Assembly (NCBI RefSeq): GCF_025725725.1
Contig: NZ_CP107020.1
Location: 1,922,001 to 1,986,000 of the forward strand
DNA from: Brachybacterium huguangmaarense
GTDB taxonomy: Bacteria; Actinomycetota; Actinomycetes; Actinomycetales; Dermabacteraceae
Length of the DNA stretch: 64,000 nucleotides
Reading direction: 5' to 3'
Every line of letters starts with the position of its first letter. The stretch's first letter is position 1. Shown piece after piece: positions 36,828-45,551 of this stretch. Made by a program: the position numbers and the translations under genes. Under the pieces are notes generated by a model. It had not been told where the DNA came from, made no database searches, and saw only the letters and a list, made by a program, of their open reading frames with translations.

Positions 36828-39347
36828 CTACTCGTCGGCGGCCGCGAGCGCCTGGGCGGGCGCGGTCCGTGCCGCGCGGCGCCCGGGCAGCACCGAGGCC
36901 GCCCAGCCGGCGAGCACGGCCAGCACGAGCACGGCGGCGATCTGCACCCACGGGATCGTGATGGTCACCGGGAACGCACCGCCGAGGATGCACCAGATCC
37001 CGGCCACGCCGTAGACCCCGCCGAGCACGATGCCGAGCACGGCTCCGATGAAGGCGAGCAGCACGCCCTCCCAGCCGAGCATCGAGCGCATCTGGCCGCG
37101 CGTGGTCCCGAGCGCGCGCAGGAGCGCGTTCTCGCCGCTGCGCTCGATCACGCCGAGGCTCAGCGTGTTGGCCACGCCCACGAGCGCGACGAGCACGGCG
37201 ACCGCGAGCAGGGCCAGCGTGATCCCCAGCAGCACGTCGAGGACCTGCCCGTAGGTCTCCCGCTCGACGCCGTCGAAGTCGGCCTGCGCCTCGACGAAGC
37301 CGTCCTGGGCCAGGACGTCCTGCACGTCGCCGGCGACCGTCATGGCGTCGGCGTCGCCCCGTTCGGGCGAGCCCGGAGCGGCGAAGCGGGCGAGCACGAC
37401 GGGCTGGACCTGGTCGCCGGCCAGGGCGTGGAGCGTCGCGGGCGTGGTCAGCGACAGGTGGAGGTTGCCGTCGACGTGCACGGTGACGGTCACCGTGGCG
37501 CCGTCGGCGCCGGTCAGCTCGAGGCGCTGGCCGTCGCTGACGCCGAAACGCGTGGCCCGGTCGGTGCCGAGCACGATGACGTCGTCGTGGAGCTCGGGGG
37601 CCAGGTCGTCGCGGTTGGAGACCGCGGCGATCTGCTCGGGGCTTGCTGCGTACAGCGTCATGTCCTCGGCGGCGTGCACGTCGACGTCGGCGCGGGCGGC
37701 CGTCTCGGTGGCGGCGATCCCGCGTACGTCCCCGATGCGGGTGGCGGCGTCGGCGGGCAGCGCCGCGCCGGTGATCACCGCGTCGATGGGGCGGGCGTCG
37801 GCGAGGTCCCGCGCGAGCGAGACGTCCGCGGTGCGGGCCCCGACGGACATCATGGTCATGAGCGTCGTGCCGATCACGAGCGCCGCGATCGTGGCGGCGC
37901 TGCGGCCCGGGTGACGGCGCGTGGTCGCCGCGGCGAGCCGCGCGGGCGTGCCGCCGAGGCGGCCGACGACGGCGCCCACGGCCCGGGCCAGCGGACCGGT
38001 CAGGGCGACGAGCAGGAGCAGCAGGCCGACGAAGCTGACGATGCCGCCGATCACGCCCAGCACGATCCCCATGCCCGCCTGGCCGGAGCTGGACAGGGCG
38101 GCCCCGCCGACGAGCGCCCCCAGGCCGAGCACGAGGGCGACGACGCCGATGCCCTCCCGGACGCCGAAGCGACGGGCCGCGGCCGGGGGCTCGGGGCGGA
38201 GCGCCTGCAGCGGCGCCACGCGCGTGGCGCGCCGTGCCGGCAGGACGCCGGAGACGAGCGCGAGGACCACGCCGACCACGAGCGGGAGCACGATGGACAG
38301 GACCGTCACGGGCACGGCGAGCACGCCGGGCAGCCAGCCGAGGCCCCAGACCCCGAGCAGCACGGCCTGGACGAACAGGTGCCCGAGCACGGTGCCGAGC
38401 GCCGATCCGACGAGCCCGACCAGGAGCGTCTCCCGGGTGACGATGCCCGCGACCTGACGGCGCGAGGCCCCCAGCGTGCGCAGCAGGGCGAGCGAACGGG
38501 TCTGCTGGGCCAGGGTGACGGTGAAGGTGTTGGCGATGACCACGGCCGTCGTCAGCAGGGCGATCACGACGAAGACGACGAGGATCGCGCCGAGGAACGC
38601 GAAGCCCTGCATCATGCCCTGGACCTGGTCCTCGATCGCCTCGGCACCCGTGCGGACCGCCAGGCCCGAGGTGCTCGCGGCCGCGGCCACCGCTGAGGCG
38701 TCCTCGCCCGGTGCGACGGAGGCGAACCAGGTGTTGGTCATCTGCTGGGTCGCGTCGCCGAACACGAGCCCAGCGGCCGCCGCGGAGACATGCAGGCCCG
38801 ACATGCCCATGCCGAGGGCCTGGGCGGTGGTGGGCGCGGTGATGCCCGTGACGGTGAAGGCCGGGTCGCCCGCGGACGGGTCCGTCCCGGCGAGCTGGTC
38901 ACGCGGGATGGTGATGCGGTCGCCGACCTCCGCGCCCAGGCTGCGGGCCGTCGAGTCGTCGAGCACCACCTCGTCGGCTGCGGAGGCGGCACGGCCGGAG
39001 GCCAGGTCCAGGGGCTGCACGGAGGCGGGAAGCTCGCCGGTGATCTGCACGAACGCGGGCCGGGCCGGGTCGGGTCCGGTGACCTGCGCGTAGGAGGTCA
39101 GCACGGGCGTGACGTCCCGGGCGCCGGGGATGTCGGGAGCCTGCGCCCCGTACTCCTCGGTGCTCGCGACGAGGTCCACCCCCGCGTAGGTCTGCTCGGC
39201 GCTCGCGCGCAGCGAGGCGGTCACGAGGCTGCCGGCGAGCACCATGACCGTGACGAAGGCGGTCGACAGGGCGATCGCGATGATCGCGGCGACGTGGCGC
39301 CGGGTGGGGGTCAGGCGCACCCGGCGACGCTGGGCGGCGCGGCTCAT
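36828..39347 (-). CDS. ABC transporter permease with two FtsX domains
   Basis: An 839-aa MacB/FtsX-type permease. TM1 lies at about residues 18-40 (VAAIIAIALSTAFVTVMVLAGSLV), a large extracytoplasmic loop follows, then the first FtsX block (LGAILVVFVVIALLTTAVVIANTFTV; LALLRTLGASRRQVAGIV). A second copy ends the protein (VALVGVANTLSLGVIERSGENALLRALGTTRGQM). Such permeases export peptides or lipids or act in mechanotransmission, usually with one ATPase. It overlaps the ATPase gene by four bases. The neighbouring two-component system suggests a stress or antimicrobial-peptide role. Confidence 0.88.
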   Translation of the reverse strand: MSRAAQRRRVRLTPTRRHVAAIIAIALSTAFVTVMVLAGSLVTASLRASAEQTYAGVDLVASTEEYGAQAPDIPGARDVTPVLTSYAQVTGPDPARPAFVQITGELPASVQPLDLASGRAASAADEVVLDDSTARSLGAEVGDRITIPRDQLAGTDPSAGDPAFTVTGITAPTTAQALGMGMSGLHVSAAAAGLVFGDATQQMTNTWFASVAPGEDASAVAAAASTSGLAVRTGAEAIEDQVQGMMQGFAFLGAILVVFVVIALLTTAVVIANTFTVTLAQQTRSLALLRTLGASRRQVAGIVTRETLLVGLVGSALGTVLGHLFVQAVLLGVWGLGWLPGVLAVPVTVLSIVLPLVVGVVLALVSGVLPARRATRVAPLQALRPEPPAAARRFGVREGIGVVALVLGLGALVGGAALSSSGQAGMGIVLGVIGGIVSFVGLLLLLVALTGPLARAVGAVVGRLGGTPARLAAATTRRHPGRSAATIAALVIGTTLMTMMSVGARTADVSLARDLADARPIDAVITGAALPADAATRIGDVRGIAATETAARADVDVHAAEDMTLYAASPEQIAAVSNRDDLAPELHDDVIVLGTDRATRFGVSDGQRLELTGADGATVTVTVHVDGNLHLSLTTPATLHALAGDQVQPVVLARFAAPGSPERGDADAMTVAGDVQDVLAQDGFVEAQADFDGVERETYGQVLDVLLGITLALLAVAVLVALVGVANTLSLGVIERSGENALLRALGTTRGQMRSMLGWEGVLLAFIGAVLGIVLGGVYGVAGIWCILGGAFPVTITIPWVQIAAVLVLAVLAGWAASVLPGRRAARTAPAQALAAADE

Positions 39348-40129
39348 CGGCCCGACTCCTCGGCCCGGTGGGCGGGGGCCGCGGCGTGCTCGAGGCGCTC
39401 GTCGGCGATGATGCGGCCGTCGGCCATGGTGACGATGCGGTCGGCGCGCTCGGCGGCGTCCCGCTCGTGCGTGACCATCACGACGGTCTGCCCGAAGCGC
39501 TCGACGCTCAGGCGCAGGAAGTCGAGCACCTCGTCGGTGGTGGCGGTGTCGAGGTTGCCGGTGGGCTCGTCGGCGAAGACGACGGCCGGGGAGGTGATGA
39601 GGGCGCGCGCGATCGCGACCCGCTGGATCTGGCCGCCCGAGAGCTGGGAGGGGAGGTGGTCGAGCCGATCGGAGAGCCCGAGGGCGCCGACGACCGTGTC
39701 GTGCCACTCGCGGTCCACCCGCGCCCCGGCGAGGTCGAGCGGGAGCAGCAGGTTCTGCTCGGCCGTGAGCATGGGCAGCAGGTTGAAGCTCTGGAACACG
39801 AAGCCGATCCGCTCGCGGCGCAGACGCGTGAGCGCGTTGTCGGACAGGCTCGTGATCTCGGTGCCGTCGATGCTGACGCTGCCGCCGTCGACCACGTCGA
39901 GGCCGGCCAGGGAGTGCAGGAGGGTCGACTTGCCCGAGCCGGAGGGCCCCATGATCGCGGTGAACTCCCCGCGGGCGAGGTCGAGGTCGACGCCGGCGAG
40001 CGCCCGGACGGCGCTCTCGCCGCTGCCGTAGGTGCGGGTCAGACCGCGAGCGCTCACCGCGGCCGGGCGGGCGGCGGGATCCGGCTGCGGCTCCTGCGGG
40101 GCGGTCGAGAGGCGGGTGGTGGCGGACAT
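39344..40129 (-). CDS. ABC transporter ATP-binding protein (MacB/LolD type)
   Basis: A 261-aa ATPase: A-loop GLTRTYGSGESAV, Walker A IMGPSGSGKSTLLHSLAGLD near residue 60, Q-loop GFVFQSFNLLPMLTAEQN, signature LSGGQIQRVAIARALI, Walker B AVVFADEPTGNLDTATTDEV and H-loop VVMVTHERDAAERAD. The TGNLD D-loop is typical of MacB/LolD/FtsE enzymes that partner FtsX-domain permeases. ATG 40129 has AGGAG seven bases upstream. The 3' end overlaps the permease start. Confidence 0.93.
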   Translation of the reverse strand: MSATTRLSTAPQEPQPDPAARPAAVSARGLTRTYGSGESAVRALAGVDLDLARGEFTAIMGPSGSGKSTLLHSLAGLDVVDGGSVSIDGTEITSLSDNALTRLRRERIGFVFQSFNLLPMLTAEQNLLLPLDLAGARVDREWHDTVVGALGLSDRLDHLPSQLSGGQIQRVAIARALITSPAVVFADEPTGNLDTATTDEVLDFLRLSVERFGQTVVMVTHERDAAERADRIVTMADGRIIADERLEHAAAPAHRAEESGR

Positions 40130-40240
40130 GTCGCTCCTGGAGGGGTCGGGACGGGGGAACGTGACCACTGTCCCGCGACCGGGGACGGCGGGGCATCGGC
40201 CGGGAGGTCCTCCCGGGTCGCGCGAGGTGCGACCGACGGC

Positions 40241-40276
40241 GGAGGCCGGGTCATCCCCGGGGATGACCCGGCCTCC
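40241..40276. terminator. Perfect 36-bp palindrome, probable terminator of the two-component operon
   Basis: GGAGGCCGGGTCATCC at 40241-40256 pairs perfectly with 40261-40276 around CCGG, so the whole 36 bases are palindromic. It lies 19 bases after the response-regulator stop and 112 bases upstream of the ABC ATPase start. It separates the two modules but could also be a dyad operator. Confidence 0.7.
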
Positions 40277-40294
40277 CGGGATGCTGGCCGATGG

Positions 40295-40987
40295 TCACTC
40301 GCCGGGCGTGACGAGGCCCGTCTCGAAGGCGATGATGACGGCCTGCACGCGGTCGCGGGCGTGCAGCTTGGCCAGGACCCGCCCCACGTGGGTCTTGACG
40401 GTGGCCTCGGCGACGAACAGCTCGGCCCCGATCTCCGTGTTCGACAGGCCCTTGGCCATGAGCCGCAGCACGTCGGTCTCGCGCTCGGTGAGGGTCTCGA
40501 GGACCGTCGCGTCCTTCTCGGCGGCCGGGGTGGCGGCGACCATCTGGGACAGCAGCCGCCGGGTGGCCGAGGGGGCGATCACGGCGTCGCCGCGGTGCAC
40601 GGTGCGGATGGCGCCGAGCAGCTCCTCGGGCTGGGCGTCCTTGAGCAGGAACCCGCTCGCGCCCGCGCGGATGGCGGCCACGACGTAGTCGTCGAGGTCG
40701 AAGGTGGTCAGCACGATGATGCGCGGGGCACGGCCCTCGGGCGCCTGCTCGAGGATCCGTGCGGTGGCCTCGATGCCGTCCATGCGGGGCATGCGCACGT
40801 CCATCAGCACGACGTCGACGCTGTGAGCCCGCAGCTGCTCGACGGCGTCGGCGCCGTCGGCGGCCTGGAGGACCACCTCGAGGTCGTCCTGGGAGTCGAT
40901 CACCATCGAGAAGCCCGCCCTCACGAGCGGCTGGTCGTCGACGAGGGCGATGCGCAGGGGGCCGGGGCGGTCGGGAACGGTGGTCAT
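40295..40987 (-). CDS. LuxR/NarL-family response regulator
   Basis: A 230-aa regulator: receiver domain with acidic residues at 17-18 (LVDDQPLVRAGF), phosphoacceptor Asp63 (VVLMDVRMPRMDG), VLTTFDLDDYVVAAIRAGASGFLLKD; and a C-terminal LuxR HTH (LTERETDVLRLMAKGLSNTEIGAELFVAEATVKTHVGRVLAKL). It overlaps the kinase gene by four bases. The pair with the downstream ABC exporter suggests control of that exporter. Confidence 0.93.
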   Translation of the reverse strand: MTTVPDRPGPLRIALVDDQPLVRAGFSMVIDSQDDLEVVLQAADGADAVEQLRAHSVDVVLMDVRMPRMDGIEATARILEQAPEGRAPRIIVLTTFDLDDYVVAAIRAGASGFLLKDAQPEELLGAIRTVHRGDAVIAPSATRRLLSQMVAATPAAEKDATVLETLTERETDVLRLMAKGLSNTEIGAELFVAEATVKTHVGRVLAKLHARDRVQAVIIAFETGLVTPGE

Positions 40988-42312
40988 GTCGGCGGTCCTT
41001 GTCGGGTGGGGGCGGCGGGGGTCGGGAGGGGAGCGAGGGCGGCGCCGGGGGCGGGCCGGGGAGCGCGAGGCCGGGTCGGCGTCGCGCCGAGCGGGATGCG
41101 CGCGGACACGCGGAAGCCTCCCGCGGGCAGGGGGCCGGCGGCGAGGGTGCCGCCGTGCAGGGTCACGCGCTCGCGCATCCCGGTGAGCCCGTGGCCGTGG
41201 CCGTCGGAGTCCGGGTCGGTGCCGCGCCCGTCGTCGGTCACGTCGATCGCGAGCCGGCCCGGGGTGCGATGCACGGCCACGCGCGCCTTCGCAGCTGGAC
41301 CGGCGTGCTTGAGCACGTTGGTCAGGGCCTCCTGGACCAGGCGGAACATCGACAGACCGAGGGCAGGCGGCAGGTCGGCGAGGTCGCCGGTGAGGTCCGC
41401 CTCGACCGTGAGCCCGGTGGCGCGCACGCGTGCCAGCAGCTCGGGCAGCGTGGTCAGGTCCGGCTGGGGGCCGAAGCTCGTCTCCTCCTCGTGGCGCAGC
41501 ACGCCCAGCAGGGAGCGCATGTCGGCGAGGGCGGCACGGCCGGTGGTGCCGATGGTCTCGAGCACCTCGGCGGCCTTCTCGGGGCGCTGGGAGGCGATGA
41601 ACCGTCCGCCGTCGGCCTGGGCGATGATGACCGACAGCGAGTGGGCGACGACGTCGTGCATCTCGCGGGCGATCCGGGCGCGCTCGTCGGCGACCGCGAG
41701 GGCCGCGCGCTGCTCGCGCTCGCGCTCGGCCTGCTCGGCGCGCTCCCGGGCCAGGCGCACCTGGTCGGCCCGGGCGTGCTGGTAGCGGCCCAGTGCCCAC
41801 GTGCCGGCGACGGCCACGAGGCCGACGCCGAGGCTCATGACGAAGGTGATCGCAGTCTCGAGCGAATCCCGGTAGTCGGAGGAGAGGTACAGGGAGGCGA
41901 AGCCGCCGGCCTGGAGGAGGGCGCCGACGGCCGCGGCGACGAGCGCGAGGCGGCCCGTGCGCACGGAGCCGTGGGCGGTCGCGCAGAACAGCGCGTAGAA
42001 GATCATGGCGTCGCCGAGCACCGCCGTGGACTCCGACCCGAGATGCAGGGCCCCGAGCAGGAAGTGGAGCACCGCGAGGATGCCGATCAGGAGGGCCGAG
42101 AGGCCCGGGCGGGTGCGGCCGAAGGCGCCCAGGGCGACCATCGGGACCGTGAAGACCCACCAGAACTCGATCGTGCCGCCCACCACGCCGGCCAGCAGCA
42201 GGAAGACGGCGGCGCCGCCGAAGATCACGCCGTCGACCTCGCCCGGGTGCTCGACCACCCAGCGGAAGGGGTCCCGGCGCGGGCGCGGGGACGGCGGGGC
42301 GGACAGGCTCAT
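40984..42312 (-). CDS. Sensor histidine kinase (HisKA_3/DesK type)
   Basis: A 442-aa kinase. Five TM helices lie in residues 28-175; a short coiled coil rich in Glu/Arg follows; the HisKA_3 box is ERARIAREMHDVVAHSLSVI with the phosphorylated His near residue 225; the ATPase domain has LVQEALTNVLKHAG and DDGRGTDPDSDGHGHGLTGM. No large extracytoplasmic domain is present, so the signal may be in the membrane, as for intramembrane-sensing kinases of antibiotic stress systems. It is the first gene of the TCS pair. Confidence 0.92.
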   Translation of the reverse strand: MSLSAPPSPRPRRDPFRWVVEHPGEVDGVIFGGAAVFLLLAGVVGGTIEFWWVFTVPMVALGAFGRTRPGLSALLIGILAVLHFLLGALHLGSESTAVLGDAMIFYALFCATAHGSVRTGRLALVAAAVGALLQAGGFASLYLSSDYRDSLETAITFVMSLGVGLVAVAGTWALGRYQHARADQVRLARERAEQAEREREQRAALAVADERARIAREMHDVVAHSLSVIIAQADGGRFIASQRPEKAAEVLETIGTTGRAALADMRSLLGVLRHEEETSFGPQPDLTTLPELLARVRATGLTVEADLTGDLADLPPALGLSMFRLVQEALTNVLKHAGPAAKARVAVHRTPGRLAIDVTDDGRGTDPDSDGHGHGLTGMRERVTLHGGTLAAGPLPAGGFRVSARIPLGATPTRPRAPRPAPGAALAPLPTPAAPTRQGPPT

Positions 42313-42424
42313 GGCTCGAGCGTATCGCCGCCCTGGAGACCGCCGCCTCCGCCCGCGGGCGGACGTGACGGGCCCGGCGTCCCCCTGGGAACGGACCCCG
42401 GCGGCCGCGTGCGGACGGGGCGGG

Positions 42425-43186
42425 TCAGTCGGCGACGAGAATGCTCGGGCCCGTCGCCTCGAGCAGCCCGGGCGCGTCGTGGCGCACGCTGCCCACCTCC
42501 GGGCCGACGGGTCGCAGCGCGAGGTCGGTGTCCGGGAGCAGATGGGCGTCGTCGAGGATCCAGGCCTGGGCCTCGGCCGCGTCGTCCATCTGGGGTGACA
42601 GCCACGCGTCCACCTGATCGCGACGGAGCATCACGGGCGTGCGGCCGTGGAGGTCGGCGAGGACCTCGTGGCTCGACGCGCGCGTGATGACGGTCGCGGT
42701 CAGCAGCCAGCGGCCGTCCTCGCTCGCCGCGGGGCCCGCGTGGTGTCCGTGGCCCTTCCACCAGGAGACGAGCGCCGCCATGTAGAGGGTCGAGCCGTCG
42801 GCCGCTGCCACGTAGTAGGGCTGCCTGGTCGTCGAGCCGGCGGTGCGGCGCCACTCGTAGTAGCCGTCCATCGGCACGATCGCCCGGTACCGGGACAGGG
42901 AGCCGCGGAAGGAGGGCTTGGAGCGCAGGGTCTCGCGCCGGGCGTTGAAGGTGCGCGCGGAGGCCGACTCGTCGGTCGCGAAGGAGGGCAGCAGTCCCCA
43001 GCGGGCCACCCGGAGGGCACGCAGCGCCGCACCCGAGGTCCGGTCGATCGACTCGGTGACCACATAGATCGGTGTGGTCGGCGGGATGTTCCAGCGCGGC
43101 CGGATCGTGGGGTCGGCGAGGTCGACGGTGTCGAGGTCGTCGACGAGCGGCTCGATCTCCTGGTAGAACGCGAAGCGTCCGCACAC
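42425..43186 (-). CDS. SOS response-associated peptidase family protein (SRAP/YedK), chromosomal copy
   Basis: A 253-aa SRAP protein: Cys2 exposed after Met removal (MCGRFAFYQEIE), the conserved Asn in TFNARRETL, Glu in MDGYYEWRRT and His in DLHGRTPVM. These residues form the thiazolidine crosslink to abasic sites in single-stranded DNA. The start is fixed by the need for Cys at position 2. It lies three bases from the YihY gene, on the same strand. A second SRAP gene is carried by the prophage (51957-52670). Confidence 0.93.
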   Translation of the reverse strand: MCGRFAFYQEIEPLVDDLDTVDLADPTIRPRWNIPPTTPIYVVTESIDRTSGAALRALRVARWGLLPSFATDESASARTFNARRETLRSKPSFRGSLSRYRAIVPMDGYYEWRRTAGSTTRQPYYVAAADGSTLYMAALVSWWKGHGHHAGPAASEDGRWLLTATVITRASSHEVLADLHGRTPVMLRRDQVDAWLSPQMDDAAEAQAWILDDAHLLPDTDLALRPVGPEVGSVRHDAPGLLEATGPSILVAD

Positions 43187-43189
43187 GGC

Positions 43190-44377
43190 TCAGTCGTCGC
43201 GGGACTCGGGGGAGGTGGCGTCGGAGCGCGTGGGATGCGAGCCGCCCCGCTCGCGGCCGACCGAGCCGGTCAGACGGGAGTCATCGCCCGTGTACGCCTC
43301 GGAGTCGCGGTGGAGGTTCTCCAGGCGCAGGTCGCGGCCCGCGTCGACGACCTCCTCGTACTTCTGCTCCTTCTTCTCGGCGCCCTTCTCGCCGCGCAGC
43401 GGCAGGACGAGGGAGTCCTCGGCGGGCTTGCCGGCGGTGAGCTCCTTGGCGCGCTCGAACTCCGCGTCGACCTCGGCGCCCATGACCACCACGATGTTCA
43501 TGACCCACAGGGCGAACAGGATGGCCATGAGGCCGCCGATCGCGCCGTAGCTCGAGTAGCTGGCGAAGGTGGACAGGTAGATCGAGAGGACGACGGCCGC
43601 GACCGCGATGCCGACCACGGCGAAGACGCCCCCGGGGGAGATGAGGCGGAAGGGCTTCTTGACGTTCGGCGCGGCCCAGTAGACGAGGGAGATCACGAGG
43701 ATCAGCAGGATCACGATGACGGGCCACTTGACCCATGTCCACACCGGCAGGAACGTGTCGGAGAGGAAGTCGAGGGCCCCGGTGGCGCCCACCCGGCTCG
43801 CGATGGGGCCGGCGACCGAGTCGACCAGGGTGCGGTTGAGCAGGAGCGAGACCATGATGAGGAGGATCCCGACGATGAAGCCGAGGGTCACGCCGAGCAT
43901 CGAGCCGTTGAGCTTGATCGCGTTGCGGCCCTCGGGGATGTCGTAGATCTGGTTGGACACACGCGAGAAGGCCTTGACGTAGGCCGAGGCCGACCACAGG
44001 GCGGTCGCGATGCCGATGATGAGGGCGATCGTGCCGCCGGTCGCCGAGCCCATGAGCTTGTCGAGCGTGGCGTCGACGAGTGTGTTCAACGCCTGGGGGT
44101 CGTCCATCGACTGTCCGAGGCCGGAGCGCGCGATCCCGTCCTTGAGGACGCCGGAGATCTGGTCCTGGATGCCCGACAGCAGCAGGGTGGCGAGGGAGAA
44201 GACCGCCAGCAGCGTCGGCGCGAGGGACAGCACGAGGAAGTACGTGAGCTTGGCGGCCTGGTCGGTGCCCTGATCGCGCGAGAACTCGCTCAGCACCCGC
44301 TTGGCCATGTACTTCCATCCGCTGCCCGTGAGCTTGGGGTCGTTCGCGGCATCGTCCTTCGTCGCTGTGCGGGGCAT
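43190..44377 (-). CDS. YihY/virulence factor BrkB family membrane protein
   Basis: A 395-aa protein with the YihY core in residues 25-310: DQGTDQAAKLTYFLVLSLAPTLLAVFSLA (TM1), WSASAYVKAFSRVSNQIYDI, then TM segments ending with GLMAILFALWVMNIVVVMGAEVDAEFERA. A charged 85-residue cytoplasmic tail follows. The family, once thought to be RNase BN, is an inner-membrane protein of unknown function. ATG 44377 is preceded by AGGAGG. The gene follows a terminator hairpin that ends the next operon. Confidence 0.9.
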   Translation of the reverse strand: MPRTATKDDAANDPKLTGSGWKYMAKRVLSEFSRDQGTDQAAKLTYFLVLSLAPTLLAVFSLATLLLSGIQDQISGVLKDGIARSGLGQSMDDPQALNTLVDATLDKLMGSATGGTIALIIGIATALWSASAYVKAFSRVSNQIYDIPEGRNAIKLNGSMLGVTLGFIVGILLIMVSLLLNRTLVDSVAGPIASRVGATGALDFLSDTFLPVWTWVKWPVIVILLILVISLVYWAAPNVKKPFRLISPGGVFAVVGIAVAAVVLSIYLSTFASYSSYGAIGGLMAILFALWVMNIVVVMGAEVDAEFERAKELTAGKPAEDSLVLPLRGEKGAEKKEQKYEEVVDAGRDLRLENLHRDSEAYTGDDSRLTGSVGRERGGSHPTRSDATSPESRDD

Positions 44378-44456
44378 CGCGGCCTCCTGTCTGAGATGCA
44401 AGTGCGGGGAAGATCGGGGACATCGTCCCACGTCCGCGGGGCCGACGCCCCGATAC

Positions 44457-44495
44457 GGCGAACGCCCGGCCGGAGCAGCCGGCCCGGCGTTCGCC
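44457..44495. terminator. Terminator after the DUF3618 operon
   Basis: A 17-bp stem with one mismatch (44457-44473 with 44479-44495, arm beginning GGCGAACGC) and a five-base loop lies 16 bases past the DUF3618 stop. Confidence 0.75.
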
Positions 44496-44511
44496 GTGAA
44501 CGCGTGCGCGG

Positions 44512-45123
44512 TCAGCTCGAGCGCACGTCGTCCGCCGCTCCCTTGGCGGAATCGACGACGTCCTCCGTCTGGGACTGCCCCTCGCTCTTGACGTTCTGGG
44601 CGCTCTCGACGGCCGAGTCCTTGATGGTGGACGCCGCCTCCTGCGCCGGCTCCTTGAGGTCCTCGGCGACGGCACGCACCTGCTGCTTCGCCTCGTCCAG
44701 GACCGGCTCGGCCTTTTCCTCGACGCGCGAGGCCGCTCGCTTCTCGGCATCGCTGACGGGCAGCAGCGAGGCGACCAGCATGCCGGCGCCGAGGGCGATC
44801 AGGCCGGCGGCCAACGGATTGCCCTGGGTGCCGCGCTTGACCTTCGAGGGCACCTGCTGGGCCGTGGCCGAGGCGTCGTTCGCGACCGACTGCACCGTGT
44901 CCCGCGCGCTCGAGGCGGCGTCCGACGCGCGGGTGCCCGCGTCGTCGGCGCTGCCCATGATCCGCTCGCGGACGGTGTTGACCTTGTCCTTGACCTTGTC
45001 CGTCTGCCGCTGAGCGATGTTCGACGGGCTGACCTTGTCCGTGACGGCATCGACGTCCGTCGACAGGTTCTGACGGGTGCGCTCGATCTCGGCGCGGATC
45101 TCTTCGGGGCTCTGCTGTGTCAT
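44512..45123 (-). CDS. DUF3618 domain-containing membrane protein
   Basis: A 203-aa protein. Residues 1-55 match DUF3618 (EEIRAEIERTRQNLSTDVDAVTDKVSPSNIA). A Lys/Ala/Ser-rich helical stretch leads to one TM helix (NPLAAGLIALGAGMLVASLLP near residue 110), and a long charged helical tail follows, resembling LEA-type repeats (DLKEPAQEAASTIKDSAVES). It is the last gene of the three-gene envelope operon; the start overlaps the holin-X stop (ATGA). Confidence 0.85.
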   Translation of the reverse strand: MTQQSPEEIRAEIERTRQNLSTDVDAVTDKVSPSNIAQRQTDKVKDKVNTVRERIMGSADDAGTRASDAASSARDTVQSVANDASATAQQVPSKVKRGTQGNPLAAGLIALGAGMLVASLLPVSDAEKRAASRVEEKAEPVLDEAKQQVRAVAEDLKEPAQEAASTIKDSAVESAQNVKSEGQSQTEDVVDSAKGAADDVRSS

Positions 45124-45551
45124 CGTGCTTCCTTCGATGGGGTGACGGCTTCCGGAATCTTCTTGAGGGAGTCGGTGGTCTGGGGAACCCCCTCGATCTG
45201 GTCGAGGCTCTTCTTGCCGGTGATCGCGAGGACGGCGGCGACGATGCCCCACAGCACGGCGACGATCACGGCCGACCACGCATAGCCGACGGCGGTGCCG
45301 CCGATCGCCGCCCACAGCGCGATGGACAGGAACAGCAGGACGAAGTGCCCGGCGACGCCCGCCCCGCCCAGCAGTCCGGCTCCTCGCCCCGCCTTCTTGG
45401 CGGATTCCCTGAGCTCGGCCTTGGCCAGCGCGGTCTCCTGGCGGATGAGCGTCGAGAGGTCGGTGCTCACCTGTGACAGGAGCGTGCCCAGCGACTCGTC
45501 CTGGGCGCGCCGCTCAGCCTCGGTCGCAGGTGGCGTGTACTCGGTGCTCAC
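45120..45551 (-). CDS. Actinobacterial phage-holin family protein (Holin-X, PF07332)
   Basis: A 143-aa protein: the family opening SLGTLLSQVSTDLSTLIRQETALAKAELRESAKKAG and two TM helices (GHFVLLFLSIALWAAIGGTA; WSAVIVAVLWGIVAAVLAITG). Despite the name these are chromosomal proteins in actinobacteria, usually beside DUF3618 genes, and not part of a phage. The function is unknown. It overlaps its neighbours by four bases on both sides. Confidence 0.88.
   Translation of the reverse strand: MSTEYTPPATEAERRAQDESLGTLLSQVSTDLSTLIRQETALAKAELRESAKKAGRGAGLLGGAGVAGHFVLLFLSIALWAAIGGTAVGYAWSAVIVAVLWGIVAAVLAITGKKSLDQIEGVPQTTDSLKKIPEAVTPSKEAR

Noticed and set aside
42647-45013. 788-codon plus-strand frame opposite SRAP, YihY and DUF3618
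   Set aside because: Shadow frame; it crosses terminators and intergenic gaps and reads as low-complexity sequence.
45120-45551. Holin-X protein considered as part of the prophage
   Set aside because: It lies 4.5 kb outside the prophage boundary in an operon with DUF3618, a normal chromosomal setting in actinobacteria.
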